Of a stretch of 64,000 nucleotides of DNA, positions 43,750 through 51,106 are shown piece after piece. The stretch covers positions 7,006,001-7,070,000 of the forward strand of contig NZ_CP117522.1 in assembly GCF_031679605.1 (NCBI RefSeq), written 5' to 3'. A program made the translations under genes and the position numbers. Position 1 is the first letter of the stretch, and the number at the start of each line of letters is the position of its first letter. The stretch is from Streptomyces luomodiensis. Lineage in GTDB: Bacteria; Actinomycetota; Actinomycetes; Streptomycetales; Streptomycetaceae. Below the pieces are notes generated by a model that saw only the letters and a program-made list of their open reading frames with translations, made no database searches and was not told where the DNA came from.

Positions 43750-45588
43750 ATGTCTCAGCCACCCCAGCCCCCCGACCAGCCACCCTCCGGCGGTTTCGGC
43801 GCGCCCCAGGAACCCGGTCACGGCGGTGAGCCTGCCGCGGACGGCGTCGGCGCGTCGGCGCGACGTCCGGCCCCGCCCGTTCCACCGGTGCCGCCGGCCC
43901 CGCCCTCCGTACCTCCGGCGGTCCCCCCGAACGGGCATGTCCCGCCGCAGATATGGGACACCGGCGCGCTGCCGGCAGGCCCGTCCGCGGCGCCCGGTGT
44001 GCCCGCCCCTCCCCCGACCGCACCCGCCAACCCGTACGCACAGAATCCGTACGGGCAGAACCCGTACGCCTCAGGGCCGGCAGGGCCGGGGTACGGCACC
44101 TTTCCGTCCCAGGGCGTTCCACCCGAGGGCGTGCCACCCCAGCGTGGAGGCGGTGGGGGCACGAAGCGCAAGGCCGTCGTCATCGCGGTGGCGGCGGCGG
44201 TGCTGCTGGCGGCAGCCGGCGGGGTCTACGCGGCGGTGAGCGGCGGTGACGACGGCAAGAAGCCCACCGCCGCCTCGACGACCACCCCGGCCGGTCAGAA
44301 GCGGCAGGACCCGACCTCCGGGCCGACCGGAAGCGGCGGCAGCGCCGGCGGACGTGAGCGGGGAGCACCTGAGAGCGACCCCAACGACGTGCGCCGGCCC
44401 GGGGAGGCGAAGGTCCTCTACCAGACGCCCGCGCCCGAGCTGTCCAGGCGGAGCGTCGACGTGCCCGGCTTCTGGGTGATGAAGGGCTATGTGGTCAAGG
44501 CGGTCGAGGACAAGATCGTCGCGTACAAGGACGACGGCACGAGGAAGTGGACGCTCTCCCTGCCCAAGGCCGTCTGCGCGGCGCCCAACTCCACGACCGC
44601 GGGCAAGGTCGTGATTGCCTACGAAGGCCATGGCAAGGACTCCTGTAGCCGACTGGCCCTGATCGACCTGGACAAGGGGGCCAAGCTCTGGGACCACGAC
44701 GCTCCGGAGGCGGACTCCTACGGCGGCGGTTACAGCAGTATGGGCATGGCACAGAGCGGCGACCTCGTCGGCATGTCCTGGATGGGCGGTTCGGCCGTCA
44801 TCAAAGTCGGCGACGGTAAGGAGGTCGCCGTCGAGAAGCCGAGCCCGAGCTGCTCCGTCGATGGCTACGCGGGAGGGAAGGCGCTGCTGCGCACCTACTC
44901 CTGTAGCAATGGCCCGGCCAAGCTGCAACGGGTGACGTCGAGCGGCGCGATCAAATGGACCTACGTCGTCCGTAAGGGCTACAAGGTCGACAAGATCTTC
45001 TCCACCAGCCCCGCCGTGATCGCCCTCAGCGACGAGAACCGCACGTCCGGCGGCATCCTGGCCATCTCGGACAGCGGCAAGGAGCGGTCGGCCCTGGCCC
45101 TGGGCAAGCAGTCCTATCAGCCCCTGTGCGAAGCGGACCTCTTCGGCACCAATGTGGCGGGCTGTCAGGGGGTCGCCGCCTCCTCCGACACCTTCTACCT
45201 GCCCACCGAGATGACCCAGGAGAGCGATGGAAGCTCGATGAGCGAGATCCACGCCTTCGACCTGGACAGCGGGAAGAGGAAGTGGACGGCGAAGGTGGAC
45301 GGCCGGATGCTGCTTCCGCTGAGTGCGGACGGTAAGAACCTGATCGCCTACGAGGAGCCCTCGTCCGAGGCGGCCGGCCTGGTCGTGAGCATCGGACCGG
45401 ATGGCGGCGAGCCGAAGACCCTGCTGCGGCTGCCGCGGGCCACCCGTGACGCGGAGAACGGTTTCTACTCCGCCACTCACGAGTACCGGAACGGCAATTT
45501 CTACATCGCCTCGAACCGGGTCACCGGCACCGACAGCACCGATGGCACCAGCGAGAAACTCATCATGGCTTTCGGCCCCTGGAGCTGA
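43750..45588 (+). CDS. Membrane-anchored PQQ-type beta-propeller protein
   Basis: Product of 612 aa. The ATG at 43750 has AAGAGG at a good distance; a GTG at 43744 is too close. The first about 130 residues are Pro/Gly-rich and cytoplasmic. A membrane helix lies at about 140-160 (AVVIAVAAAVLLAAAGGVYAAV), then a Ser/Thr/Gly linker, then a PQQ-like propeller with repeats of the form AYKDDGTRKWTLSL and AFDLDSGKRKWTAKV. Three Cys pairs are likely in the outside domain. No enzyme site is visible. The propellers of the four following kinase-like genes are similar in type. Confidence 0.8.
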   Translation: MSQPPQPPDQPPSGGFGAPQEPGHGGEPAADGVGASARRPAPPVPPVPPAPPSVPPAVPPNGHVPPQIWDTGALPAGPSAAPGVPAPPPTAPANPYAQNPYGQNPYASGPAGPGYGTFPSQGVPPEGVPPQRGGGGGTKRKAVVIAVAAAVLLAAAGGVYAAVSGGDDGKKPTAASTTTPAGQKRQDPTSGPTGSGGSAGGRERGAPESDPNDVRRPGEAKVLYQTPAPELSRRSVDVPGFWVMKGYVVKAVEDKIVAYKDDGTRKWTLSLPKAVCAAPNSTTAGKVVIAYEGHGKDSCSRLALIDLDKGAKLWDHDAPEADSYGGGYSSMGMAQSGDLVGMSWMGGSAVIKVGDGKEVAVEKPSPSCSVDGYAGGKALLRTYSCSNGPAKLQRVTSSGAIKWTYVVRKGYKVDKIFSTSPAVIALSDENRTSGGILAISDSGKERSALALGKQSYQPLCEADLFGTNVAGCQGVAASSDTFYLPTEMTQESDGSSMSEIHAFDLDSGKRKWTAKVDGRMLLPLSADGKNLIAYEEPSSEAAGLVVSIGPDGGEPKTLLRLPRATRDAENGFYSATHEYRNGNFYIASNRVTGTDSTDGTSEKLIMAFGPWS

Positions 45589-45627
45589 GCCGAACGCCGA
45601 ACGCCGACGGCCGAACGCCGACGGTCG
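45589..45627 (+). repeat. 8-13-bp GCCGAACGCCGACGG repeats
   Basis: Degenerate GCCGAACGCCGACGG units directly follow the propeller-gene stop codon. They precede a strong hairpin. No role is apparent. Confidence 0.5.
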
Positions 45628-45647
45628 GCGGATGGGACGGATGGACG

Positions 45648-45681
45648 GATGGGGCGGGCACCGGCCGGGGCCCGCCCCATC
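45648..45681. terminator. Perfect 12-bp hairpin between converging genes
   Basis: The arms GATGGGGCGGGC (45648-45659) and GCCCGCCCCATC (45670-45681) pair around a 10-nt loop. It lies between the propeller gene and the DUF397 gene and is likely a bidirectional terminator. Confidence 0.8.
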
Positions 45682-45708
45682 GCTCACGCCGATGGACCGC
45701 TCGCGCTC

Positions 45709-45939
45709 CTAGCGCAGATCGAACTCGCCGTCCCGCGCCCCCAGCACGAAGGCCCGCCATTCGGCCTCCGTGTAGCGCAGCACCGTCTCCGGGTCGGCGG
45801 AATTCCGCATGGCCACCGCCCCGTTCGGCAGATAGGCGATCTCCACCCGGTCTTCGGACGTGCTGCCAGGTGCGCTGAGCCACTCGGCACCGGAGATGTC
45901 GAGGGCGTACAGCTCTTCCTTCTCTTTGGCGTCGGCCAC
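45709..45939 (-). CDS. DUF397 domain protein
   Basis: Product of 76 aa, starting at GTG 45939. DUF397 proteins are small Streptomyces proteins that normally sit beside an XRE-type regulator, with which they act as a pair in development and regulation; no such regulator is next to this one. The family signature is clear: ISGAEWLSAPGS, VEIAYLPNGAVAMRNSADP and a terminal EWRAFVLGARDGEFDL. A GAAGGGG lies 11 bp before the start. Longer upstream frames do not match the family and are not used. Confidence 0.85.
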   Translation of the reverse strand: MADAKEKEELYALDISGAEWLSAPGSTSEDRVEIAYLPNGAVAMRNSADPETVLRYTEAEWRAFVLGARDGEFDLR

Positions 45940-46277
45940 TTGTGGAGAACCCCTTCGGATACCGCGGAAACCATCCCGCCCGGCCTTGGACGGGAGGCGA
46001 GGGCGGGCCACTGCGCCCGGACTCCCGCCATGTCCGACAGTGTTGTCCACCACGGGTGGGGCGGCAATCGAACACGGCGACAAAGGCCCCGGTAGGGTGG
46101 CCGCCGCGCGCATGACGCGGGCGGGCGATCCGATGGATCCAAGGCGAGGGGGGCCTTCCGCATGAGCATGGATGACGGCTCGCACGGAGCCGGAGCGGCA
46201 GCTGAGACCGTATGCCGTCCCGGCGGCCCGGGACGCCCAGGTCGTCCGGGCCGCTCCCGTCATCACGGGAGGCGTGT
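45940..46277. other. 338-bp divergent intergenic region
   Basis: The gap lies between DUF397 (minus) and the first kinase-like gene (plus). TAGGGT at 46093-46098 may be a -10, without a convincing -35. A small frame at 46162-46290 is listed separately. Nothing else is recognised. Confidence 0.4.
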
Positions 46278-46290
46278 ATGGAGCCGCTGA
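46162..46290 (+). CDS. Possible 42-codon leader ORF
   Basis: ATG at 46162 follows a strong GAGGGGGG at 46146-46153. It encodes 42 residues (MSMDDGSHGAGAAAETV..., ending basic) and overlaps the start of the pseudokinase gene by 13 bp. Composition is low in complexity and no family is recognised. It may couple translation or be chance; confidence is low. Confidence 0.25.
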   Translation: MSMDDGSHGAGAAAETVCRPGGPGRPGRPGRSRHHGRRVWSR

Positions 46291-48791
46291 GCCGGGACGA
46301 CCCGCAGCGGCTCGGCCCGTACCACGTCATCGCGCGGCTGGGGCCGAGCGCGGGCGAAGCCCCCGCTACGGCCCGCCACTTCATCGCGCGCAGTGCCGCC
46401 GGGGATCGTACGGTCGTCGTCACCGCACCCCCGGAAGAGCTCGCGGACGACGTCGGGTACCGGGAGCGCTTCCGGGCGGAGGCGGAAAACGCGCGCCTTC
46501 TCGGCGGTGGACGGCCTCCCCTGTGGCTCGCTCCCGTTGTCGAGATCTCGGACGGGGGCGCGGGGACACCCTGGAGTGCCACGCCGTTCCTGCCGATGCT
46601 GTCGCTGCCCGCCGCGCTGGAGGCGAACGGAGGCCCGCTTCCCGTGCGCACTGTAAGGGCGTTGGGAGCCGCGCTCGCCGAGACGCTCGCGGAGGTGCAC
46701 ACGGCGGGCTTCGCCCACGCGGGTATCGCACCGAGCACCGTGTACCTGGCGGGTGACGGCCCTCGGCTGCTGGGCTACGGCGTGGTGCGGGCCGCCGCCT
46801 CGGACGGTGAGGCGCGCGTGGGGCTCCCGGGCCTGGAGGACGACGCCCTGCCCCCGGAACAGGCCGCGGGCGGGCGGCCGCGGCCGCTGGGGGACATCTT
46901 CGCGCTGGGCGCGGTGCTTGCGTACGCGGCGACCGGGCGACGGCGGTCCGACGCCGACGAGCTGCCCAAGGACGTGCGGAGCGCTGTGGGCCGGTGCCTG
47001 GCCCAGGACCCGGCCGACCGGCCGACGGCGCGGGCGCTGCTGGACGAGTTGACGCGCGGCGTACGCGTCCCCCTGCCCCCGCATGCCGTCCGGGCACCCG
47101 CCGGGGCGCCGCCGACGGTTGTCGACGGTGGCTCCGAGGGCCCGTACGGCGGTACGGCACGGGGGGCGGGGCCGGGATCGACCGCGCTGGACAGCGCCGG
47201 TGGCATCAGCCGGGCCGCGGGCGCGCTGGGGCCGGGCTGGCTGCCGGGGCGGGTGATCGTCGCGTTGTCCGAGCTGTCCTCGGTGGTGCTGGCGGCGGAG
47301 ATCGAGCCGGCTGAGGCGTCCTCGTCGGCTGAGGCGCCCTTACCGGTGGCGGCGGGTGCGCCGGTGGCGGCGGGCGTGTCGCCGGCGGGGCCGGCCACCG
47401 CTTCGCACCAGGCGGGGGCGGAGGGGCTCGGTGCCGCACCCGCGGCGCCCGATCGCGGTCCGGCGCCGGGGGCGGGGAACGCCGGGACTGAGGGCGGCTC
47501 GCCCCGGAAGACCCTCGTCCCGTCCCTCAGCCCTTCCCGGCGCCGCCTCCTGCTGGGCGTCGCCGGCGGTACGGCCGGGCTCGCCGTCGGCGGCGGCGCC
47601 ACGTGGCTGGCGACGGCCCCTGAGCCGCCCGCGCCGCTCACCCCGGCCCAGCGCCTCGCCGCCCACCGCCCGCGCCACCGGCTTCCGGGCGCGCCGCCCA
47701 CGCCTCTATGGCGCTACGACGTCACAGGGGCGGCGTCGACGTATGCGCCGCTCGTCTGGCGGGAGGCGGTCGCCGTCATCACGGGGGAGCGGGCGGTCAC
47801 CGGGATCGATCTCCGTACGGGCAAGCGGCTGTGGACCCGGGAGGGACTGCGCCCGGCGGGTCAGCCCTGGGTGGCCGGCGGGGACGCGCTGGTCGTCCCG
47901 GGCGACGGTCTGGTGTCGCTGGAACCGCGGACCGGCCGCATCCATTGGCGCTCGAACGACTTCCGGCAGGATGCGCGGAGCTCCTTCACGGGGCTGCTCG
48001 CGGTGGACGGGACCACGGTCTGGTTCACCGCGACGGTAAGGGGCGAGGGGAGCGGTGGCGCGAACGGCGACCGTGTCGTGGTCGCCTATGACGTCCATGA
48101 GGGCGCGGAGTTGTGGCGCGGCCCCCTCGCGGCGGGTTTCGACGAGGGACATCTGCTGAAGGAGGCGCTGGTGGTGATGGCCGGCGCCGACCGGGGGAGG
48201 ACGGGCGCCAAGAGGGCCATCGCGCTCAGCCGCGACCGGGGCGAGGAACTGTGGCAGCGGGTTTATCCGGGCATGACCGCTGAAGGGCTTGTCACCACCG
48301 ACGCCCGGCGCACCCTCATCGCGGCCCTGGGCACCACCTTGCGGGGCTTCGACGCCACCCGGGACAGCGCTGCCCTGTGGTCCGTCACTGCCAAGGGGAA
48401 GGACGCCGAGGGCCGTCTTGCCGACTTCGGGGTTCCGCTCGTCCACGGGAAGACCGCGTATGTCGCCGACGGGGGTTTCGCCCTCCACGCGGTCGAGGCG
48501 GCGACCGGCGAGATCCGGTGGCAGCGCGCCTATGGCTTTGTGATGAAGGTGCTCGCGGCGCCGCGCACGCCGGACACACTGGTCAGCCCGGCCGGGCGCA
48601 GAGTGCTGATGGCCGGTGACGCCGAGGTGGACGCGTTCGACGCCGAGGACGGCTCTTTGCTGTGGCGCTTCACCGACGCCGGAGCGGATCCGGGCCCGCG
48701 CTCCCGATCGCCGCGCCGTAAGGTCGCGTTGACGGATGACAGGGTGGTCGTCGTCGGGAGCGGAAGCGTCTACGCGCTGCCGCTCGATTAG
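46278..48791 (+). CDS. Pseudokinase-beta-propeller membrane protein
   Basis: Product of 837 aa, ATG with GGGAGG upstream. Residues about 10-275 have a protein-kinase fold, seen in RLGPYHVIARLG, an αC-like FRAEAENARLL and LPPEQ with GDIFALGAVLAYAATG. All catalytic elements are lost: the Gly loop is degenerate, the β3 lysine is T49, HRD is HAG (147-149) and DFG is GYG (166-168). A Pro/Ala linker, a membrane helix near 435-455 (LLLGVAGGTAGLAVGGGATWL) and a PQQ-type propeller follow. It should not phosphorylate and probably acts as a sensor or scaffold. Confidence 0.85.
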   Translation: MEPLSRDDPQRLGPYHVIARLGPSAGEAPATARHFIARSAAGDRTVVVTAPPEELADDVGYRERFRAEAENARLLGGGRPPLWLAPVVEISDGGAGTPWSATPFLPMLSLPAALEANGGPLPVRTVRALGAALAETLAEVHTAGFAHAGIAPSTVYLAGDGPRLLGYGVVRAAASDGEARVGLPGLEDDALPPEQAAGGRPRPLGDIFALGAVLAYAATGRRRSDADELPKDVRSAVGRCLAQDPADRPTARALLDELTRGVRVPLPPHAVRAPAGAPPTVVDGGSEGPYGGTARGAGPGSTALDSAGGISRAAGALGPGWLPGRVIVALSELSSVVLAAEIEPAEASSSAEAPLPVAAGAPVAAGVSPAGPATASHQAGAEGLGAAPAAPDRGPAPGAGNAGTEGGSPRKTLVPSLSPSRRRLLLGVAGGTAGLAVGGGATWLATAPEPPAPLTPAQRLAAHRPRHRLPGAPPTPLWRYDVTGAASTYAPLVWREAVAVITGERAVTGIDLRTGKRLWTREGLRPAGQPWVAGGDALVVPGDGLVSLEPRTGRIHWRSNDFRQDARSSFTGLLAVDGTTVWFTATVRGEGSGGANGDRVVVAYDVHEGAELWRGPLAAGFDEGHLLKEALVVMAGADRGRTGAKRAIALSRDRGEELWQRVYPGMTAEGLVTTDARRTLIAALGTTLRGFDATRDSAALWSVTAKGKDAEGRLADFGVPLVHGKTAYVADGGFALHAVEAATGEIRWQRAYGFVMKVLAAPRTPDTLVSPAGRRVLMAGDAEVDAFDAEDGSLLWRFTDAGADPGPRSRSPRRKVALTDDRVVVVGSGSVYALPLD

Positions 48792-48800
48792 GAAGGTCGC

Positions 48801-51101
48801 ATGGAACCGCCGATGCCGGACCGCCGGACGGGACGGACCGATCACGATGCTCCACGGCGCACCGATCACGACGGTCCGCGGCGCACCGATCACGATGCTC
48901 CGCGGCGCACCGACCACGACGGTCCGCGGCGGATCGGCCCGTATCGCGTCCTGGCCGCCCTGGACGTGCCCGGGTACGCCGATGACGCGCGCCGCTGTCT
49001 CGCCCGGGACGTCCGAACGGGCCGTACCGTCGTGCTGACCCTGCCGCACGCGGCGGCGGCCGACGACGCCGGATACCGGGTGCGGTTCAGGGCCGAGGCG
49101 GAGAACTCCCGTCGGCTGCGCGGCCCCTGGGTGGCTCCGGTGGTCGACGTCGCCCCGCCCGGTGCGGAGCTTCCCTGGGTCGCCCACGACTGCTTCCCCG
49201 CCCTGACGCTGCCCGGAGCGCTGGCCGCGCACGGCGGCCCGCTCCCCGAGGACACCGTGCGCGCGCTGGGCGCGGCGCTCGCCGAAACCCTCGCGGTCGC
49301 GCACGCCAACGGCCTTGTCCACGCCGGGATATCGCCCCAGGCGGTGCTCCTGACACCGGACGGCCCCCGGCTGACCGGTTATGGGCTCCTCCGGGCCCGC
49401 GGGGTCGCCGCCCCGCACACCGGCCGCCCGGCCGGGGCCCACGGCGACGGCCCGGCCGGACTGCCGCCCGAGCAGCACGCGGGCGAACCGCCGCGCCCTC
49501 ACGGTGACGTCTACGCCTTGGGCGCCGTGCTGGCCTACGCCGCGACCGGCCTCAAGGATGCTGCGACCGGCAGTAAGGGCGCCGCGACCGGCCTTAAGGG
49601 CCCCGCGATCAACCGTATGGACGCCGCGACGGGCCGTAAGGACGCCGGGCTCGCCGCCCTGCCGCCGGGGCTGCGCGAGACCATCGCCGCCTGTCTGTCC
49701 CCGGACCCGGCGCACCGGCCCCAACCCGGCACCCTGGTCCGGGAGTTCCGCTCGTCCGTTGCGCCCGTCTCCCCGGCCCGCCTGCCCGGCGCCATCGGGG
49801 CGGCCCTCGCCGACCAGGTCGCCCGCCACCCCGCCGACGCCCCGCCGCCGGAGCCCGTGGAGCCCGCCGACCACCCCTCTTCCGCGCGTCAGGGGCGGTC
49901 CCGGCGCTCCGTGGTCGTCACCGCCCTCGGCGGCGCCGCCGGGCTGGCCCTGGGGGCCGGCGGCACGGCCCTGTGGCGGGCCGTGACGGACGAGCGGCCC
50001 GCCCGGCCCGAGCCCCTCGCCGTGCGCGGGGTCGCCCCCGCCCCGCTGTGGCGCCGCCGTATCGAGACCGAGATCGAGAGCCCGCCACTGCTCTGGGGGA
50101 ACAGCCGGCTGCTCGTGCCGGGTGCCGGTGTGGTGACGGCGGTAAGGGTCCGCGACGGACAGAAGGCCTGGACGCGTGACAACGTATGGGGCATCGGCCC
50201 CCTCAGCTCACTCGGCGGCGACCTGGTGCTGAGGCCGGGCACCAGGGAGCTCATCGCCCTGTCGGCGCGCACCGGGCAGGTCACGTGGGTGGAGCGGAGC
50301 TACGACGGCGAGAAGCGCCCGCAGTTCCGCTATCCGCTGGCGGCCGACGGGAGGACCCTCTGGTTCCTGGCACAGAACCATGACCAGGAGAAGACCGCCA
50401 CCGTCGTCGCCTATGACCTCAAGACCCGTAAGGAGCGGTGGCGCACCTCCGTTCCCGGCGGTTTCGGCGGCTACGACGAACACTCCGCGGTGCTCCGCGC
50501 GGACTCCCTCCTGCTGTCGAACCGCAGTGAGTCGGCCCCCGACGCCCCATGGACCTATCTGGCCCTGGGCCGGCACGACGGCGCGAAGCTGTGGACGCGG
50601 ACCTACAAGGGCGTCCATACGGTCGCGAACGATCCGGCAGAGATCGTCTCCGGGGATCTCCTGATCACTTTCGCCTCGGATGTCGTATCCGCCCATGAGA
50701 TATCCAGCGGCGCCGTGCGCTGGCGCTTCAGTTGCGAGGACTTCCTGTACACCGATGGCGCGCTGCACGCCCGGACGCTCTACGTGACCGACGGCAACGC
50801 CGTCACCTATGCCATCGACGTGGTCCACGGCAGGCTTCGCTGGCGCCGCCGGTCCGCCGTCGAGGCGGCCTCCCCCATGTCGGAGAGCGAGACCGTGCTG
50901 AGCCACTCCGGCCGGACCGTGTTCCAGGTCAACGCCTCGGAGGTGGAGGCGCTGGACGCGGCGGACGGTTCACTGCGCTGGCGCTTCGCCCCCGTGGCCG
51001 AGGGAGCGTCGGCCGGAGCCCTCACCGGTTCCGTCCTCAGCGCGCCCGGCGTGGCCGTCGTCCGGAACGATCGAACCTTCTACGCATTGCCGGTGGACTG
51101 A
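48801..51101 (+). CDS. Second pseudokinase-beta-propeller membrane protein
   Basis: Product of 766 aa, ATG with AGGAAGG upstream, 9 bp after the previous gene. Four RTDHD(A/G)PR repeats precede a degenerate kinase domain that parallels its neighbour: T80 in place of the lysine, HAG at 174-176, TGYG at 192-195, and FRAEAENSRRL retained. Five 7-residue TG(L/S)K(D/G)AA repeats interrupt the C-lobe near 249-283. A membrane helix lies near 376-392 and a PQQ-type propeller fills the rest. Tandem duplication with the previous gene is likely. Confidence 0.85.
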   Translation: MEPPMPDRRTGRTDHDAPRRTDHDGPRRTDHDAPRRTDHDGPRRIGPYRVLAALDVPGYADDARRCLARDVRTGRTVVLTLPHAAAADDAGYRVRFRAEAENSRRLRGPWVAPVVDVAPPGAELPWVAHDCFPALTLPGALAAHGGPLPEDTVRALGAALAETLAVAHANGLVHAGISPQAVLLTPDGPRLTGYGLLRARGVAAPHTGRPAGAHGDGPAGLPPEQHAGEPPRPHGDVYALGAVLAYAATGLKDAATGSKGAATGLKGPAINRMDAATGRKDAGLAALPPGLRETIAACLSPDPAHRPQPGTLVREFRSSVAPVSPARLPGAIGAALADQVARHPADAPPPEPVEPADHPSSARQGRSRRSVVVTALGGAAGLALGAGGTALWRAVTDERPARPEPLAVRGVAPAPLWRRRIETEIESPPLLWGNSRLLVPGAGVVTAVRVRDGQKAWTRDNVWGIGPLSSLGGDLVLRPGTRELIALSARTGQVTWVERSYDGEKRPQFRYPLAADGRTLWFLAQNHDQEKTATVVAYDLKTRKERWRTSVPGGFGGYDEHSAVLRADSLLLSNRSESAPDAPWTYLALGRHDGAKLWTRTYKGVHTVANDPAEIVSGDLLITFASDVVSAHEISSGAVRWRFSCEDFLYTDGALHARTLYVTDGNAVTYAIDVVHGRLRWRRRSAVEAASPMSESETVLSHSGRTVFQVNASEVEALDAADGSLRWRFAPVAEGASAGALTGSVLSAPGVAVVRNDRTFYALPVD
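48837..48932 (+). repeat. Four 24-bp tandem repeats
   Basis: Four near-identical 24-bp units encode RTDHD(A/G)PR at the N-terminus of the second pseudokinase. Units 1 and 3 and units 2 and 4 match most closely, indicating duplication of a 48-bp pair. Confidence 0.9.
49545..49649 (+). repeat. Five 21-bp repeats in the second pseudokinase
   Basis: Five in-frame 21-bp units encode TGLKDAA-like heptads inside the C-lobe, where catalytic kinases have a conserved loop. The insertion would be hard to fit in an active kinase. Confidence 0.8.
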
Positions 51102-51106
51102 TCCCG

